Positions 1 through 7,983 of a stretch of DNA of 14,399 nt are shown in pieces (position 1 is the first letter of the stretch; each line of letters opens with the position of its first letter). The notes under the pieces are model-generated. The model saw nothing but the letters and a program-made list of their open reading frames with translations. It made no database searches and was not told the DNA's origin. The position numbers and the translations under genes are program-made. Source of the stretch: Proteiniphilum sp. UBA5267 (GTDB lineage Bacteria; Bacteroidota; Bacteroidia; Bacteroidales; Dysgonomonadaceae); assembly GCA_002411515.1 (NCBI GenBank), contig DHTF01000051.1, forward strand, positions 4,697 through 19,095, given 5' to 3'.

Positions 1-54
1 ACCTTTGCATTGCATAAATCGGCGTTCGACTCGAACCCGGTGAAATATCTGTAA
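1..54 (+). CDS. Nif3-family dinuclear metal-center protein, C-terminal end only
   Basis: Frame 1 is open from the window edge to a TAA at 52-54 and encodes 17 residues, TFALHKSAFDSNPVKYL. This resembles the C-terminal tail recalled for Nif3/YqfO-family proteins (a ...F.TFA.H.S...NP.KY. ending), which form toroidal hexamers with a dinuclear metal site. In Bacteroidota a Nif3-family gene commonly sits directly upstream of a C4 zinc-ribbon protein, which is the arrangement here. The call therefore rests on a short tail plus gene context. The 5' part and its metal ligands lie outside the window. The biochemical role of the family is poorly defined. Confidence 0.6.
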   Translation, partial: TFALHKSAFDSNPVKYL

Positions 55-97
55 AAGAAAGCGGTCCGACTTGTTCCCGCAGTTACAGAGAAATGTG

Positions 98-139
98 GCA
101 ACGAAACGATCTGATCGTCGTTCGGTTGCTGCATTTTTT
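98..139 (+). terminator. Probable intrinsic terminator after the Nif3-family gene
   Basis: An interrupted hairpin is formed by GCAAC (98-102), GAA (103-105) and ACGAT (106-110) pairing with ATCGT (114-118), TTC (121-123) and GTTGC (125-129). It has a 3-nt loop and bulges of 2 and 1 nt. Six T residues follow at 134-139, four bases after the stem. The bulges and the gap before the T-run make it weaker than a textbook terminator. It may act as a partial terminator or processing site between the Nif3 gene and the zinc-ribbon gene. No convincing separate promoter for the downstream gene was found in 55-203. Confidence 0.45.
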
Positions 140-203
140 GTTAAGATGGCGTCGGCAACGAAAATAAAGATACAAACAGAAACAATCATAAAACTAGAAC
201 ATC

Positions 204-971
204 ATGGCAATAAGAAAAAAACCCGTTGAAAAAGAAGTCTCTGTAGAAGATAAACTGAAATCGCTCTACAAACTACAGTCTAACCTCTCGGAAATAGACC
301 GCATCAAGACGTTGCGAGGGGAGCTACCCCTGGAGGTGTCGGACCTCGACGATGAGATCGCCGGCCTGGGAACGCGTGTGAATAATTTTCAGCTTGAGTT
401 GAAGCAATTGGATGAGAACAGCAAGCTGCAGAAAGGAAAGATCGATGCCAGCAAGACAAAGATTGAAAAATACACCAAGCAACTTGACAATGTGCGCAAC
501 AGCAAGGAGTATGATCATCTCTCAAAGGAGATTGAGTTTGAGACCCTCGAAATAGAACTTTCCGAAAAGCATATCCGGGAATTCACACAGGAGATCGCTT
601 CCATCAAAGAACAGATTGAGACCGCCGGCGAACTGCTGAAGGATAAGACAGCCGATCTGGAAATGAAGAAGAAAGAACTTGACGACATTGTGTCGGAAAC
701 AAAAGCGCAGGAGGAGAAAATCCGCGAAAAGGCGAAAAAAACAGAGGCTCTCATTGAGCCCCGCCTGCTAGCTGCTTTCAAGCGCATCCGAAAGAATGCA
801 CGCAATGGCCTGGGTGTGGTGCCCATTCAACGTGGAGCCTGCGGGGGATGCTTTAACAAGATTCCACCCCAGAAACAGATGGACATCAAGCTGGGCAAGA
901 AAATCATTGTCTGTGAATATTGCGGACGCATCATGATCGACCCGGAGATGGCTGGAATTGTAGAAAAGTAA
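204..971 (+). CDS. Coiled-coil protein with C-terminal C4 zinc ribbon (CT398/HP0958-like)
   Basis: The protein has 255 residues. Residues about 15-185 are rich in Lys, Glu, Leu and Gln with heptad-like spacing, predicting a long antiparallel coiled-coil hairpin. The C-terminal part carries two CxxC knuckles, C213/C216 and C237/C240, in the arrangement of the C4-type zinc-ribbon domain (zf-RING_7). This is the architecture of Chlamydia CT398 and Helicobacter HP0958 (FlgZ). HP0958 binds RpoN and flaA mRNA. No flagellar genes are visible here and the likely host group is non-flagellated, so that role should not be transferred. A nucleic-acid or protein scaffold role is inference only. The ATG at 204 is preceded by an A-rich tract and no Shine-Dalgarno sequence. 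It lies 149 bp after the Nif3-family tail, and the pair is probably functionally linked. Confidence 0.85.
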   Translation: MAIRKKPVEKEVSVEDKLKSLYKLQSNLSEIDRIKTLRGELPLEVSDLDDEIAGLGTRVNNFQLELKQLDENSKLQKGKIDASKTKIEKYTKQLDNVRNSKEYDHLSKEIEFETLEIELSEKHIREFTQEIASIKEQIETAGELLKDKTADLEMKKKELDDIVSETKAQEEKIREKAKKTEALIEPRLLAAFKRIRKNARNGLGVVPIQRGACGGCFNKIPPQKQMDIKLGKKIIVCEYCGRIMIDPEMAGIVEK

Positions 972-1063
972 AAGAGGCGCCGCCAACAAGATGCTGCCGT
1001 TTTATTGCAGAATTATTTCTTTATTTTCCGGGAATATTTTTCTATATTTGGTCCCAAAAGATG

Positions 1064-1071
1064 TATCTTTG
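1064..1071 (+). promoter_or_regulatory. Bacteroidota-type -7 promoter element for the nqr operon
   Basis: TATCTTTG matches the Bacteroidota primary sigma factor -7 consensus TAnnTTTG exactly. It lies 111 bp before the nqrA start and would place the transcript start near 1076-1078, giving a 5' untranslated region of about 105 nt. A TTTG occurs at 1047-1050, but only 13 bp separates it from the -7 element instead of the usual 19 or so, so no good -33 element is claimed. The rest of 972-1182 holds AT-rich sequence with no obvious terminator for the upstream gene. Confidence 0.55.
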
Positions 1072-1182
1072 CGCTTTTAAAGGAATAACTTTCCGATGCA
1101 AAACCACTGCATAACGACAAAATCTTTTGATTTATAAAAGGTTTACAGAAAGATTACAAGCAAGGTAATTTATTATAACTAT

Positions 1183-2529
1183 ATGGCTAATCGAATAAAC
1201 ATTAAGAAAGGCTTGCAAATTCCGTTACTCGGTACGGCTGAAGAAGTCATCAGGGGCACGGTGAAGAGTGAGTTTGTGCACATCTGTCCCGAAGATTTTC
1301 ATGGCATTACTCCTAAGTTAGCCGTCAGAGTGAACGATGTTGTCAAGGCCGGAACGGCACTGTTCTACGAGAAGAATCATCCCGACATGCTCTTTGCTTC
1401 GCCCGTGAGCGGTGTGGTTACTGCCATTGAACGGGGTGAAAAAAGACGCATCCTGCGCATTGTCATCAAAGCCGATAGCAACATGCAGTATGAAGAACAG
1501 CACGTAAAGAACGTGGCTGCACTCTCGGGTGAAGAGGTGAAGAAGTCGATCCTCGATGCCGGTATCTGGTTTCTGATCAAACAGCGTCCTTACGACGTGG
1601 TGGCGCTGCCAGATAAGCAACCACGCGATATCTTCGTGACCGGGTTTGATACGGCTCCATTGGCACCTTCAACCGATTTCCTGCTGCAAGATAAGGAGGC
1701 CGACCTGCAAGCCGGACTCGATGCACTGGCAAAGCTCACCACCGGGAAGGTTTACCTCTCCATCGGAAGCACCACCAGGCTCAAAGGCTTGCGTGAAGCA
1801 AAGAACGTGGTAATTACCGAATTCAACGGTCCCCATCCCGCTGGAAATGTGGGTGTACAGATCAACCACATCAAGCCTGTAAACCGGGGAGAGGTGGTGT
1901 GGACGCTCAATGCCCCCGATGTGGCCATCATTGGCCGTCTCTTCAACAAGGGAATCACCGACCTTACCCGTACGGTGGCCCTCACCGGATCGGAAGTGAA
2001 GCAGACTGGTTATTACCATATGGCGATTGGCTCTGAACTGAAGTCAATCTTTGCACAAAACGTAACCGAAGGAATTTCGCTGCGTTACATCAGCGGCAAT
2101 CCTCTCACCGGGCGTAAGATTGAAGCCGATGGCGTGCTGCGTGCCTATGATAAGCAAGTCACGGTGATCCCCGAAGGTGATGATATACACGAGGCCTTTG
2201 GTTGGGCATCGCTTTCACCCAAGCGTTATAGCGCTGGCGGCACCTACCTGCCCTTCAAGAAGAAATTTCGTCTCGATGCCCGACTGATGGGCGGTCCGCG
2301 AGCCATTATTGTCTCCAACGAATACGACAAGGTTTTCCCCATGGATATCTTTCCCGAACAGTTGATCAAATCCATCATAGCGTTTAATATCGATAAGATG
2401 GAGCAGCTGGGTATTTACGAGGTGGCACCCGAAGACTTTGCGCTGTGCGAATTTGTGGATACCTCCAAGTTGGAGCTGCAACGCATTGTGCGGAAGGGTC
2501 TCGACCTGCTTCGCAAGGAGATGGAATAA
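1183..2529 (+). CDS. nqrA: Na+-translocating NADH:quinone oxidoreductase subunit A
   Basis: NqrA is the peripheral cytoplasmic subunit of the six-subunit Na+-NQR, the respiratory complex that oxidises NADH, reduces quinone and exports Na+. The protein is 448 residues, the usual length for the family. It opens with the characteristic IKKGLQIPLLG segment. A biotinyl-like fold follows at about residues 40-100 (LAVRVNDVVKAGTALFYEK, then FASPVSGVVTAIERGEKR). The GGPRAIIVSNEYDKVFPMDI region is typical of the C-terminal part. No membrane segment is apparent. It is the first gene of nqrABCDEF, with 46 bp to nqrB. The ATG at 1183 sits at the conserved N-terminus of the family, so the start is secure. 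Confidence 0.97.
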   Translation: MANRINIKKGLQIPLLGTAEEVIRGTVKSEFVHICPEDFHGITPKLAVRVNDVVKAGTALFYEKNHPDMLFASPVSGVVTAIERGEKRRILRIVIKADSNMQYEEQHVKNVAALSGEEVKKSILDAGIWFLIKQRPYDVVALPDKQPRDIFVTGFDTAPLAPSTDFLLQDKEADLQAGLDALAKLTTGKVYLSIGSTTRLKGLREAKNVVITEFNGPHPAGNVGVQINHIKPVNRGEVVWTLNAPDVAIIGRLFNKGITDLTRTVALTGSEVKQTGYYHMAIGSELKSIFAQNVTEGISLRYISGNPLTGRKIEADGVLRAYDKQVTVIPEGDDIHEAFGWASLSPKRYSAGGTYLPFKKKFRLDARLMGGPRAIIVSNEYDKVFPMDIFPEQLIKSIIAFNIDKMEQLGIYEVAPEDFALCEFVDTSKLELQRIVRKGLDLLRKEME

Positions 2530-2575
2530 GCGGGAAGCAGTATTCAATAAATAAACATTACTAAAACAGAACACT

Positions 2576-3784
2576 TTGAAAGCGTTAAGAAAATATCTTG
2601 ATAAGATAAGACCGAATTTCGAGGAGGGCGGTAAACTGCATTGGCTTCATTCTACTTACGATGCATTTGAAACTTTCCTTTTTGTGCCCAACAGTACATC
2701 GAGATCGGGCGTGCACATTCATGACGCACGCGACTCGAAACGCACGATGACCATCGTGATCGTCGCGCTGATACCTGCCCTGCTCATGGGTATGTATAAC
2801 GTGGGGCTGCAACATTATATGGCCTTGGGGCTGGAAACTTCCCTCCTCACAAAGTTTATCTACGGTTTTCTGGCAGTATTGCCCCAGATCGTGGTATCGT
2901 ATGTGGTGGGTCTGGGCATTGAATTCATCGTCGCCCAGATTAGAAAGGAAGAGGTGGCCGAAGGGTTCCTGGTAACGGGTATCCTCATTCCAATGATTGT
3001 GCCGGTGGATACACCGCTCTGGATGATTGCCGTGGCTACCGCCTTCGCCGTCATTTTCGCCAAAGAGGTCTTTGGCGGTACGGGTTACAATATCTTCAAC
3101 GTGGCACTCATCACCCGTGCCTTCCTGTTCTTTTCTTATCCTTCGAAGATGTCGGGCGACCAGGTTTGGGTGCGCACTGCCGACACCTTTGGTATGGGTA
3201 AAGGAAGCGTCGTCGATGGTTTCTCGGGGGCCACGCCGCTGGGGCAGATTGCTGTCAGCGATGCAGGCAGCTTCGGAGAATTTACCTTCCAGGGTATTAC
3301 CGGTCAGCCACTAAGCATCAGCGATATGTTCTTCGGATTCATTCCTGGTTCTATTGGTGAGGTCTCTACTTTTGCCATTCTGCTGGGTGCCATCTTGTTG
3401 ATTTCCACCGGTGTGGGGAGTTGGAAAACTATCCTCTCTGTGTTTTTGGGTGGTGCTGTGGCCGTTGTTTTGGTGAACCTGTTTGCACAAAATGCCATCA
3501 TGGAGATGCCGGTGCAGTATCATTTTCTGTTGGGCGGATTTGCATTCGGTGCCGTCTTTATGGCTACCGACCCGGTGACATCGGCTCGTACCGAGAAAGG
3601 AAAATGGATCTATGGCTTCCTGATCGGTCTGCTTGCGATCACCATTCGCGTCTTCAACCCGGGTTATCCCGAAGGTATGATGCTTGCCATCCTGTTTATG
3701 AACGCTTTTGCACCGCTCATCGACTTCTACGTGATCGACGGCAACATCAAACGACGTTTGAAACGAGCCACCCCGGCAAAATAA
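2576..3784 (+). CDS. nqrB: Na+-NQR subunit B, FMN-carrying membrane subunit
   Basis: This is an integral inner-membrane subunit of 402 residues with many hydrophobic segments from residue about 57 to 385. It is homologous to RnfD. The covalent FMN attachment motif SGAT is at residues 217-220 with T220 as the flavinylated threonine by family analogy, in the context DGFSGATPLGQ. NqrB also helps form the Na+ path and the ubiquinone site in characterised enzymes. The start is a TTG at 2576, giving MKALRKYLDKIRPNFEEGGK, which is the family N-terminus, and no in-frame ATG is available at that position. No clear Shine-Dalgarno sequence is present. A 107-bp spacer that can fold into an imperfect hairpin separates it from nqrC. 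Confidence 0.97.
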   Translation: MKALRKYLDKIRPNFEEGGKLHWLHSTYDAFETFLFVPNSTSRSGVHIHDARDSKRTMTIVIVALIPALLMGMYNVGLQHYMALGLETSLLTKFIYGFLAVLPQIVVSYVVGLGIEFIVAQIRKEEVAEGFLVTGILIPMIVPVDTPLWMIAVATAFAVIFAKEVFGGTGYNIFNVALITRAFLFFSYPSKMSGDQVWVRTADTFGMGKGSVVDGFSGATPLGQIAVSDAGSFGEFTFQGITGQPLSISDMFFGFIPGSIGEVSTFAILLGAILLISTGVGSWKTILSVFLGGAVAVVLVNLFAQNAIMEMPVQYHFLLGGFAFGAVFMATDPVTSARTEKGKWIYGFLIGLLAITIRVFNPGYPEGMMLAILFMNAFAPLIDFYVIDGNIKRRLKRATPAK

Positions 3785-3803
3785 GTTATTCGCTTCGCTT
3801 CAA

Positions 3804-3850
3804 CTCCTTTCTCTGTTTGCGCTACGCGTAACGGCAGCAAAGTGAAGGAG
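3804..3850 (+). other. Imperfect hairpin in the nqrB-nqrC spacer
   Basis: CTCCTT (3804-3809) can pair with AAGGAG (3845-3850), and TTTGC (3816-3820) with GCAAA (3837-3841). The loop region contains the palindrome TACGCGTA (3823-3830). The structure has an asymmetric internal loop and no T-run, so it is not a terminator. It lies in the longest internal spacer of the operon. It could set differential mRNA stability or nqrC translation, or be chance. Pairing was found by eye only. Confidence 0.3.
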
Positions 3851-3891
3851 GGCGATCAAAGAGAAAAGTAAATTTGGATAACAATACAATT

Positions 3892-4602
3892 ATGAACAGA
3901 GAAAACAGTGGATATACAATCATATATGCATCCGTAATGGTGATTATTGTTGCGCTGGGATTGGCTTTCACCCATCAGGTGCTGATCGAGAAACAGACAG
4001 CCAACGTGAACATCGACAAGATGCAGCAGATCTTGCGTTCGCTCAATATCGACGCGAGTGCAGATGAAGCACGGAGCCAGTACGATGCATTGGTGAAGAA
4101 TGCCTACCTGATAAACAGCGACGGAACCAAAATTGAAGGCACCGAAGGTACCACGCCCAACGACCCTGCCTTTTCCACAGAGTTGGGCAGCGATGACACA
4201 GCTGGTCTGCCGGTATACGAAGCAGAGGTGGAGGGTACAGCAATATACATCCTTCCCATGCGCGGTGCAGGCCTTTGGGGCCCCATCTGGGGATACCTGG
4301 CCGTAGAGGGTGACGGTAGCACAGTCTATGGTTCTGAATTCGGACACGCGAGTGAGACTCCTGGACTGGGAGCCGAGATTGTGACACCCACGTTTAGGAA
4401 GCAGTTTATAGGCAAGGAACTGTTTAAAGAAGGAAATTTCGTTTCCGTGGCAGTAGTAAAACCTGGCAGATCGGCCGCCAACCGCGATTATGTCGATGGT
4501 ATCTCCGGCGGAACCATCACCAGTCAGGGTGTGGATAAGATGCTGCTCAACAGCGTAGGAGAATACAAGAGTTTTTTGATGAACTTACAGGCTGCCCAAT
4601 AG
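3892..4602 (+). CDS. nqrC: Na+-NQR subunit C, covalent-FMN periplasmic-side subunit
   Basis: NqrC has one N-terminal membrane helix (about residues 7-28, YTIIYASVMVIIVALGLAF) followed by an FMN-binding domain on the outer face of the membrane. It is homologous to RnfG. The flavinylation motif reads SGGT at residues 205-208 (context DGISGGTITSQGV), with T208 as the predicted FMN-linked residue. Many homologues have SGAT, so the Ala-to-Gly change is a small variation that leaves the threonine intact. I chose the ATG at 3892, which yields MNRENSGYTIIYAS, matching the recalled family start. An in-frame TTG at 3874 would add six residues and cannot be excluded. FMN transfer needs an ApbE flavin transferase, which is not in this window. 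Confidence 0.95.
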   Translation: MNRENSGYTIIYASVMVIIVALGLAFTHQVLIEKQTANVNIDKMQQILRSLNIDASADEARSQYDALVKNAYLINSDGTKIEGTEGTTPNDPAFSTELGSDDTAGLPVYEAEVEGTAIYILPMRGAGLWGPIWGYLAVEGDGSTVYGSEFGHASETPGLGAEIVTPTFRKQFIGKELFKEGNFVSVAVVKPGRSAANRDYVDGISGGTITSQGVDKMLLNSVGEYKSFLMNLQAAQ

Positions 4603-4629
4603 GGACAGACGATATAAAACAGGACAAAA

Positions 4630-5262
4630 ATGGCTTTATCAAGTAAAACAAAAGCGGTTTTGTTGGGCCCGCTGAACAAAAATAACCCCATCATTGTGCA
4701 GGTACTCGGTATCTGCTCTGCACTGGCGGTAACCTCCAAGCTGGAACCTTCGTTGGTGATGGCTATCTCTGTCACCATCGTGGTGGCGTTTGCCAATGTG
4801 ATCATCTCGCTGCTTCGCAAGACCATACCCAACCGCATTCGCATCATCGTGCAGCTTGTAGTGGCCGCAGCATTGGTAACCATTGTGAGTGAAGTGCTAA
4901 AAGCCTTTGCATATGACGTGAACAAGCAGCTCTCGGTATTCGTGGGACTGATTGTCACCAACTGTATTTTGATGGGACGCCTCGAAGCATTTGCGCTGGG
5001 TAACGGCCCCTGGCCCTCCTTCCTCGATGGAATAGGCAACGGGTTGGGCTATGGCTGGATTCTCGTGGTGGTAGGCTTCTTCCGTGAGTTGCTTGGGTCG
5101 GGCACGCTGATGGGGTATCAGGTTATTCCACAGTCTTTCTATGAGGCAGGCTATGAAAATAACGGGTTGATGATGCTTGCACCCATGGCCATTCTCCTGG
5201 TGGCAGTTATCATCTGGGTACACCGTGCAAACAACAAGGAGTTGCAGGAAGAAACCAATTAA
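4630..5262 (+). CDS. nqrD: Na+-NQR subunit D, membrane subunit
   Basis: NqrD is a hydrophobic protein of 210 residues with about six membrane segments, homologous to RnfE and related to NqrE. Cysteines are at C29 (VLGICSALAVT) and C112 (IVTNCILMGRLEAF). These are the positions that, together with two cysteines of NqrE, hold an intramembrane iron-sulfur centre in the Vibrio cholerae enzyme. The GNGPWPSFLDGIGNGLGYGW loop is typical of the family. It starts 27 bp after nqrC and ends 24 bp before nqrE, consistent with one transcript. An A-rich tract, not a strong ribosome-binding site, precedes the ATG. Confidence 0.97.
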   Translation: MALSSKTKAVLLGPLNKNNPIIVQVLGICSALAVTSKLEPSLVMAISVTIVVAFANVIISLLRKTIPNRIRIIVQLVVAAALVTIVSEVLKAFAYDVNKQLSVFVGLIVTNCILMGRLEAFALGNGPWPSFLDGIGNGLGYGWILVVVGFFRELLGSGTLMGYQVIPQSFYEAGYENNGLMMLAPMAILLVAVIIWVHRANNKELQEETN

Positions 5263-5286
5263 TAATCGAAAAAATAGCAATGATAT

Positions 5287-5901
5287 ATGGATGCAATTAG
5301 TCTGATCATACGGTCGATTTTCGTCGATAACATGATTTTCGCCTACTTCCTGGGGATGTGTTCCTTCCTGGCGGTGTCGAAGAACGTGAAAACAGCATTG
5401 GGGCTGGGTATTGCCGTCACATTTGTACTGGTGTTGACACTGCCTATCAATTATTTACTGGAAAACTATGTACTCAAAGCGGGTGCCTTGGTGTGGCTGG
5501 GTGAACAATATGCCACGGTTGATCTGAGCGTCTTCAGCTTACTGATCTTTATTGCCGTGATTGCTTCGTTTGTGCAGCTCGTGGAGATGGTGATCGAGCG
5601 GTTCAGCCCGGCTCTTTACGCCTCACTGGGTATCTTTCTTCCGTTGATTGCTGTAAACTGTGCCATCCTTGGGGGATCGTTGTTTATGCAACAGCGTGAG
5701 TTTGCCAACATCGGCATGGCCACGGCCTATAGCTTTGGTTCGGGTATCGGCTGGATGTTGGCCATCGTGGGTATGGCTGCCATTCGGGAGAAACTGGAGT
5801 ATTCTCATGTGCCAAAACCATTGAAGGGATTGGGTATCACGTTTATCATCACTGCATTGATGGCTCTCGGATTTATGAGTTTTTCCGGAATAAATATTTA
5901 A
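5287..5901 (+). CDS. nqrE: Na+-NQR subunit E, membrane subunit
   Basis: NqrE is a 204-residue protein with about six membrane segments, homologous to RnfA and topologically inverted relative to NqrD. The conserved cysteines are C25 ([14 protein letters not shown]) and C125 ([14 protein letters not shown]), the NqrE partners for the intramembrane iron-sulfur centre. The segment [18 protein letters not shown] is a family signature. The ATG at 5287 gives [20 protein letters not shown], the expected N-terminus. It is located 24 bp after nqrD and 43 bp before nqrF. Confidence 0.97.
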   Translation: MDAISLIIRSIFVDNMIFAYFLGMCSFLAVSKNVKTALGLGIAVTFVLVLTLPINYLLENYVLKAGALVWLGEQYATVDLSVFSLLIFIAVIASFVQLVEMVIERFSPALYASLGIFLPLIAVNCAILGGSLFMQQREFANIGMATAYSFGSGIGWMLAIVGMAAIREKLEYSHVPKPLKGLGITFIITALMALGFMSFSGINI

Positions 5902-5944
5902 CCCAAACATTAACTTCGTATACAAATAAATTAAATACATAGAT

Positions 5945-7219
5945 ATGAGTGTATTATTGAGCGTGGGCGGACTAACGATATGGGCAAGTGTGATTGTGTT
6001 TCTGCTGATTATCCTTATCCTGGTTGTCGTCATTCTAATCGCCAAGGCAAAGCTGATGCCGTCTGGCAACGTAAAAATTACCGTAAATAACGACAAAGAA
6101 CTGAATGTGCCGATGGGAAGTACCCTGTTGAACACGCTTCAGTCGCAGGATATCTATCTATCCTCGGCCTGCGGCGGTGGGGGAACCTGCGGACAGTGCC
6201 GTTGCCGGGTGGAAGAAGGTGGTGGAGAGATACTGCCTACCGAGAAGGGCCATTTCAGCCGCAAGGAGCAGCTGAACAACTGGCGCCTAAGCTGTCAGGT
6301 GAAGGTGAAGGAAAATATGTCGATTGTTGTTCCCGATGAAGTATTCGGCATCAAAGAGTGGGAGTGCGAGGTTATCTCGAACCACAATGTGGCCTCATTC
6401 ATCAAGGAGTTCGTGGTGAAGCTGCCCGAAGGAGAAAAGATCGATTTCAAGCCGGGATCCTACAGCCAGATCAGGGTGCCCAAATTCGATGCCGTCAGGT
6501 ATTCCGATTTTATCATCGACGATGAATATAAAGGAGATTGGGATAAATTTAAAATGTGGGATTTGGTTTGCAAGAACGAGGAAGATACCATCCGTGCCTA
6601 CTCCATGGCCAACTATCCTGCCGAAGGAAATATCATCACGCTGAACGTGCGTGTAGCTACCCCGCCATTTGACAAGGCCAAGGGTGGATGGATGAACGTG
6701 AACCCGGGGATTGTCTCCTCTTATATCTTCAATCTGAAGCCAGGTGACAAGGTGATGATGTCGGGTCCCTATGGCGAATTCCATCCGATCCTCAACAGCA
6801 AGAGAGAAATGCTCTGGATTGGCGGCGGTGCCGGTATGGCGCCGTTGCGTTCGCAGATCATGCACATGACCAAGACGCTGAAGACTACCGACCGGAAGAT
6901 GACGTACTTCTATGGTGCAAGGGCACTGGTAGAGGCATTCTACCTGGAAGACTTCCACGAGCTGGAAAGAGAATTTCCAAACTTCACTTTCCGTCTTGCC
7001 CTCGACCGTCCCGATCCGGCTGCCGACGCTGCCGGCGTGAAATATACCACAGGCTTTGTGCACCAGGTGATCTACGACACCTACCTGAAAGACCACGAGG
7101 CTCCCGAAGATATCGAATACTACATGTGCGGTCCTGGCCCCATGGCCAACGCTGCCCAGCGCATGCTCGACAGCTTGGGTGTGCCGAAGGAAATGATCAT
7201 GTTCGACGATTTTGGATAA
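5945..7219 (+). CDS. nqrF: Na+-NQR subunit F, NADH dehydrogenase subunit
   Basis: NqrF is the electron entry point of Na+-NQR: it takes a hydride from NADH onto FAD and passes electrons through a [2Fe-2S] cluster. The protein has 424 residues. An N-terminal membrane anchor spans about residues 10-34. A plant-type ferredoxin domain (about 43-130) carries the cluster ligands C76, C82, C85 and C117. The FAD-binding motif is RAYSMANYP (217-225). The NAD-binding domain includes [13 protein letters not shown] (291-303) and YYMCGPGPM (392-400, with the conserved C395). The length and the DDFG C-terminus fit the family. It is the last gene of the operon, followed 95 bp later by an intrinsic terminator. 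Confidence 0.98.
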   Translation: MSVLLSVGGLTIWASVIVFLLIILILVVVILIAKAKLMPSGNVKITVNNDKELNVPMGSTLLNTLQSQDIYLSSACGGGGTCGQCRCRVEEGGGEILPTEKGHFSRKEQLNNWRLSCQVKVKENMSIVVPDEVFGIKEWECEVISNHNVASFIKEFVVKLPEGEKIDFKPGSYSQIRVPKFDAVRYSDFIIDDEYKGDWDKFKMWDLVCKNEEDTIRAYSMANYPAEGNIITLNVRVATPPFDKAKGGWMNVNPGIVSSYIFNLKPGDKVMMSGPYGEFHPILNSKREMLWIGGGAGMAPLRSQIMHMTKTLKTTDRKMTYFYGARALVEAFYLEDFHELEREFPNFTFRLALDRPDPAADAAGVKYTTGFVHQVIYDTYLKDHEAPEDIEYYMCGPGPMANAAQRMLDSLGVPKEMIMFDDFG

Positions 7220-7314
7220 GATGCTTTCAGCTTTTTAGCAACATGGAGTTGCCACGGTCGACAAGAAAGCTTTCAGCAATCGGCGACCAACAGCTTTTTA
7301 AAATACATAGGATG

Positions 7315-7347
7315 AACGGTTCTCTCTGTTAGGGAGGACCGTTTTTT
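7315..7347 (+). terminator. Strong intrinsic terminator of the nqr operon
   Basis: AACGGTTCTCTC (7315-7326) pairs along its full 12 bp (two G-U pairs) with GGGAGGACCGTT (7332-7343) around a 5-nt loop. A six-T run at 7342-7347 overlaps the end of the stem. On the minus strand the equivalent U-tract is missing, so it appears one-directional for nqr and does not serve the converging pab genes. Confidence 0.88.
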
Positions 7348-7384
7348 GATGGAACAAAGTAACGAACCTTCCCATTTTGGAATG

Positions 7385-7972
7385 CTACGGAAAGATGCAA
7401 CTGACCGGTACGGGGGGAGTATCTTCTATATCGAGCATGGCATTGATCAGGTGAACCGACTCATATGCCTGCACTGTCTCCCGGGTGATCTTTCTTACGG
7501 TGATGGTACCTTCGCGAAGCAGCTTCTGTCGTTTGGTGCCGTTGAGCAGCCAGCTGTCCGGTGTAAAGAGGTGATCTCCCTGCCGGAAGACCACGTTGCT
7601 GAAGGTGGTATCGGTGATAAGGCCGTTGCAGGTAATCAGAATCTCATCGGCTTCTCCTTTTTGTTCCAGCAATCGGTTCAGTTCATCCCTGTTGGTGTAC
7701 TTGAAGCAATAATCGGGTGAAGCCTCCACCATTTGCAGAGACTGTACCCTTTTGGGTTCATATTGATCGAATGAGATTTCCAGCAATGTTTCCCGGTAGC
7801 GGATGCGGCACTTTACTTTTGTATCATGCAACTCCGCAGGCAGCAACAGGAGCAGGTCTGGCAGTGCCGGTGCCCGAAAACGAAAGTGTGCGGCAGCCTG
7901 TTGCATACGGGCGATGTGCCCCGCCAGGTTACACACATTGCCATGATCGATGCAGATGGTCTCCAGAAACAT
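7385..7972 (-). CDS. pabC: Short class IV aminotransferase-fold enzyme, probable 4-amino-4-deoxychorismate lyase
   Basis: This enzyme is predicted to split 4-amino-4-deoxychorismate into p-aminobenzoate and pyruvate, the last step of the pABA branch of folate synthesis. The 195-residue protein has fold-type IV PLP features. The N-terminus MFLETICIDHGNVCNLAGHIARM matches the FxET..(D)G...L..H..R pattern in register. K91 (CFKYTNRDEL) is the predicted PLP lysine. ITDTTFSNVVF (119-129) is the PLP-phosphate region, with Asp121 where Glu is usual. WLLNGTKRQKLL (141-152) is the conserved L..G..R..LL motif. It is clearly shorter than the about 270-residue E. coli PabC, but such short versions paired with pabB are familiar in Bacteroidota. 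It lies 11 bp after pabB, so the two are surely co-transcribed. Another class IV aminotransferase activity is possible but less likely in this context. Confidence 0.85.
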   Translation of the reverse strand: MFLETICIDHGNVCNLAGHIARMQQAAAHFRFRAPALPDLLLLLPAELHDTKVKCRIRYRETLLEISFDQYEPKRVQSLQMVEASPDYCFKYTNRDELNRLLEQKGEADEILITCNGLITDTTFSNVVFRQGDHLFTPDSWLLNGTKRQKLLREGTITVRKITRETVQAYESVHLINAMLDIEDTPPVPVSCIFP

Positions 7973-7983
7973 ATTCAGATAGA

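Noticed and set aside
972..1020. Terminator after the zinc-ribbon gene
   Set aside because: The GC-rich GGCGCCGCC and nearby CTGCCGTTTTATT do not form a stem with adequate complementarity.
3421..3831. 136-codon plus-strand frame overlapping the end of nqrB
   Set aside because: Alternate frame of nqrB with Cys/Arg-rich composition and no recognisable fold.
6395..7096. 233-codon minus-strand frame
   Set aside because: Antisense to nqrF; no motif and no upstream signal.
7223..7300. Repeated words GCTTTCAGC (7223-7231, 7269-7277) and CAGCTTTTTA (7228-7237, 7291-7300) after nqrF
   Set aside because: Short, imperfectly arranged and without a foldable structure. Probably chance in a noncoding spacer; the real terminator is downstream.
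7346..7720. Plus-strand frame just after the nqr terminator
   Set aside because: It overlaps pabC in antisense almost completely. The pabC frame carries the PLP motifs and this one carries none.
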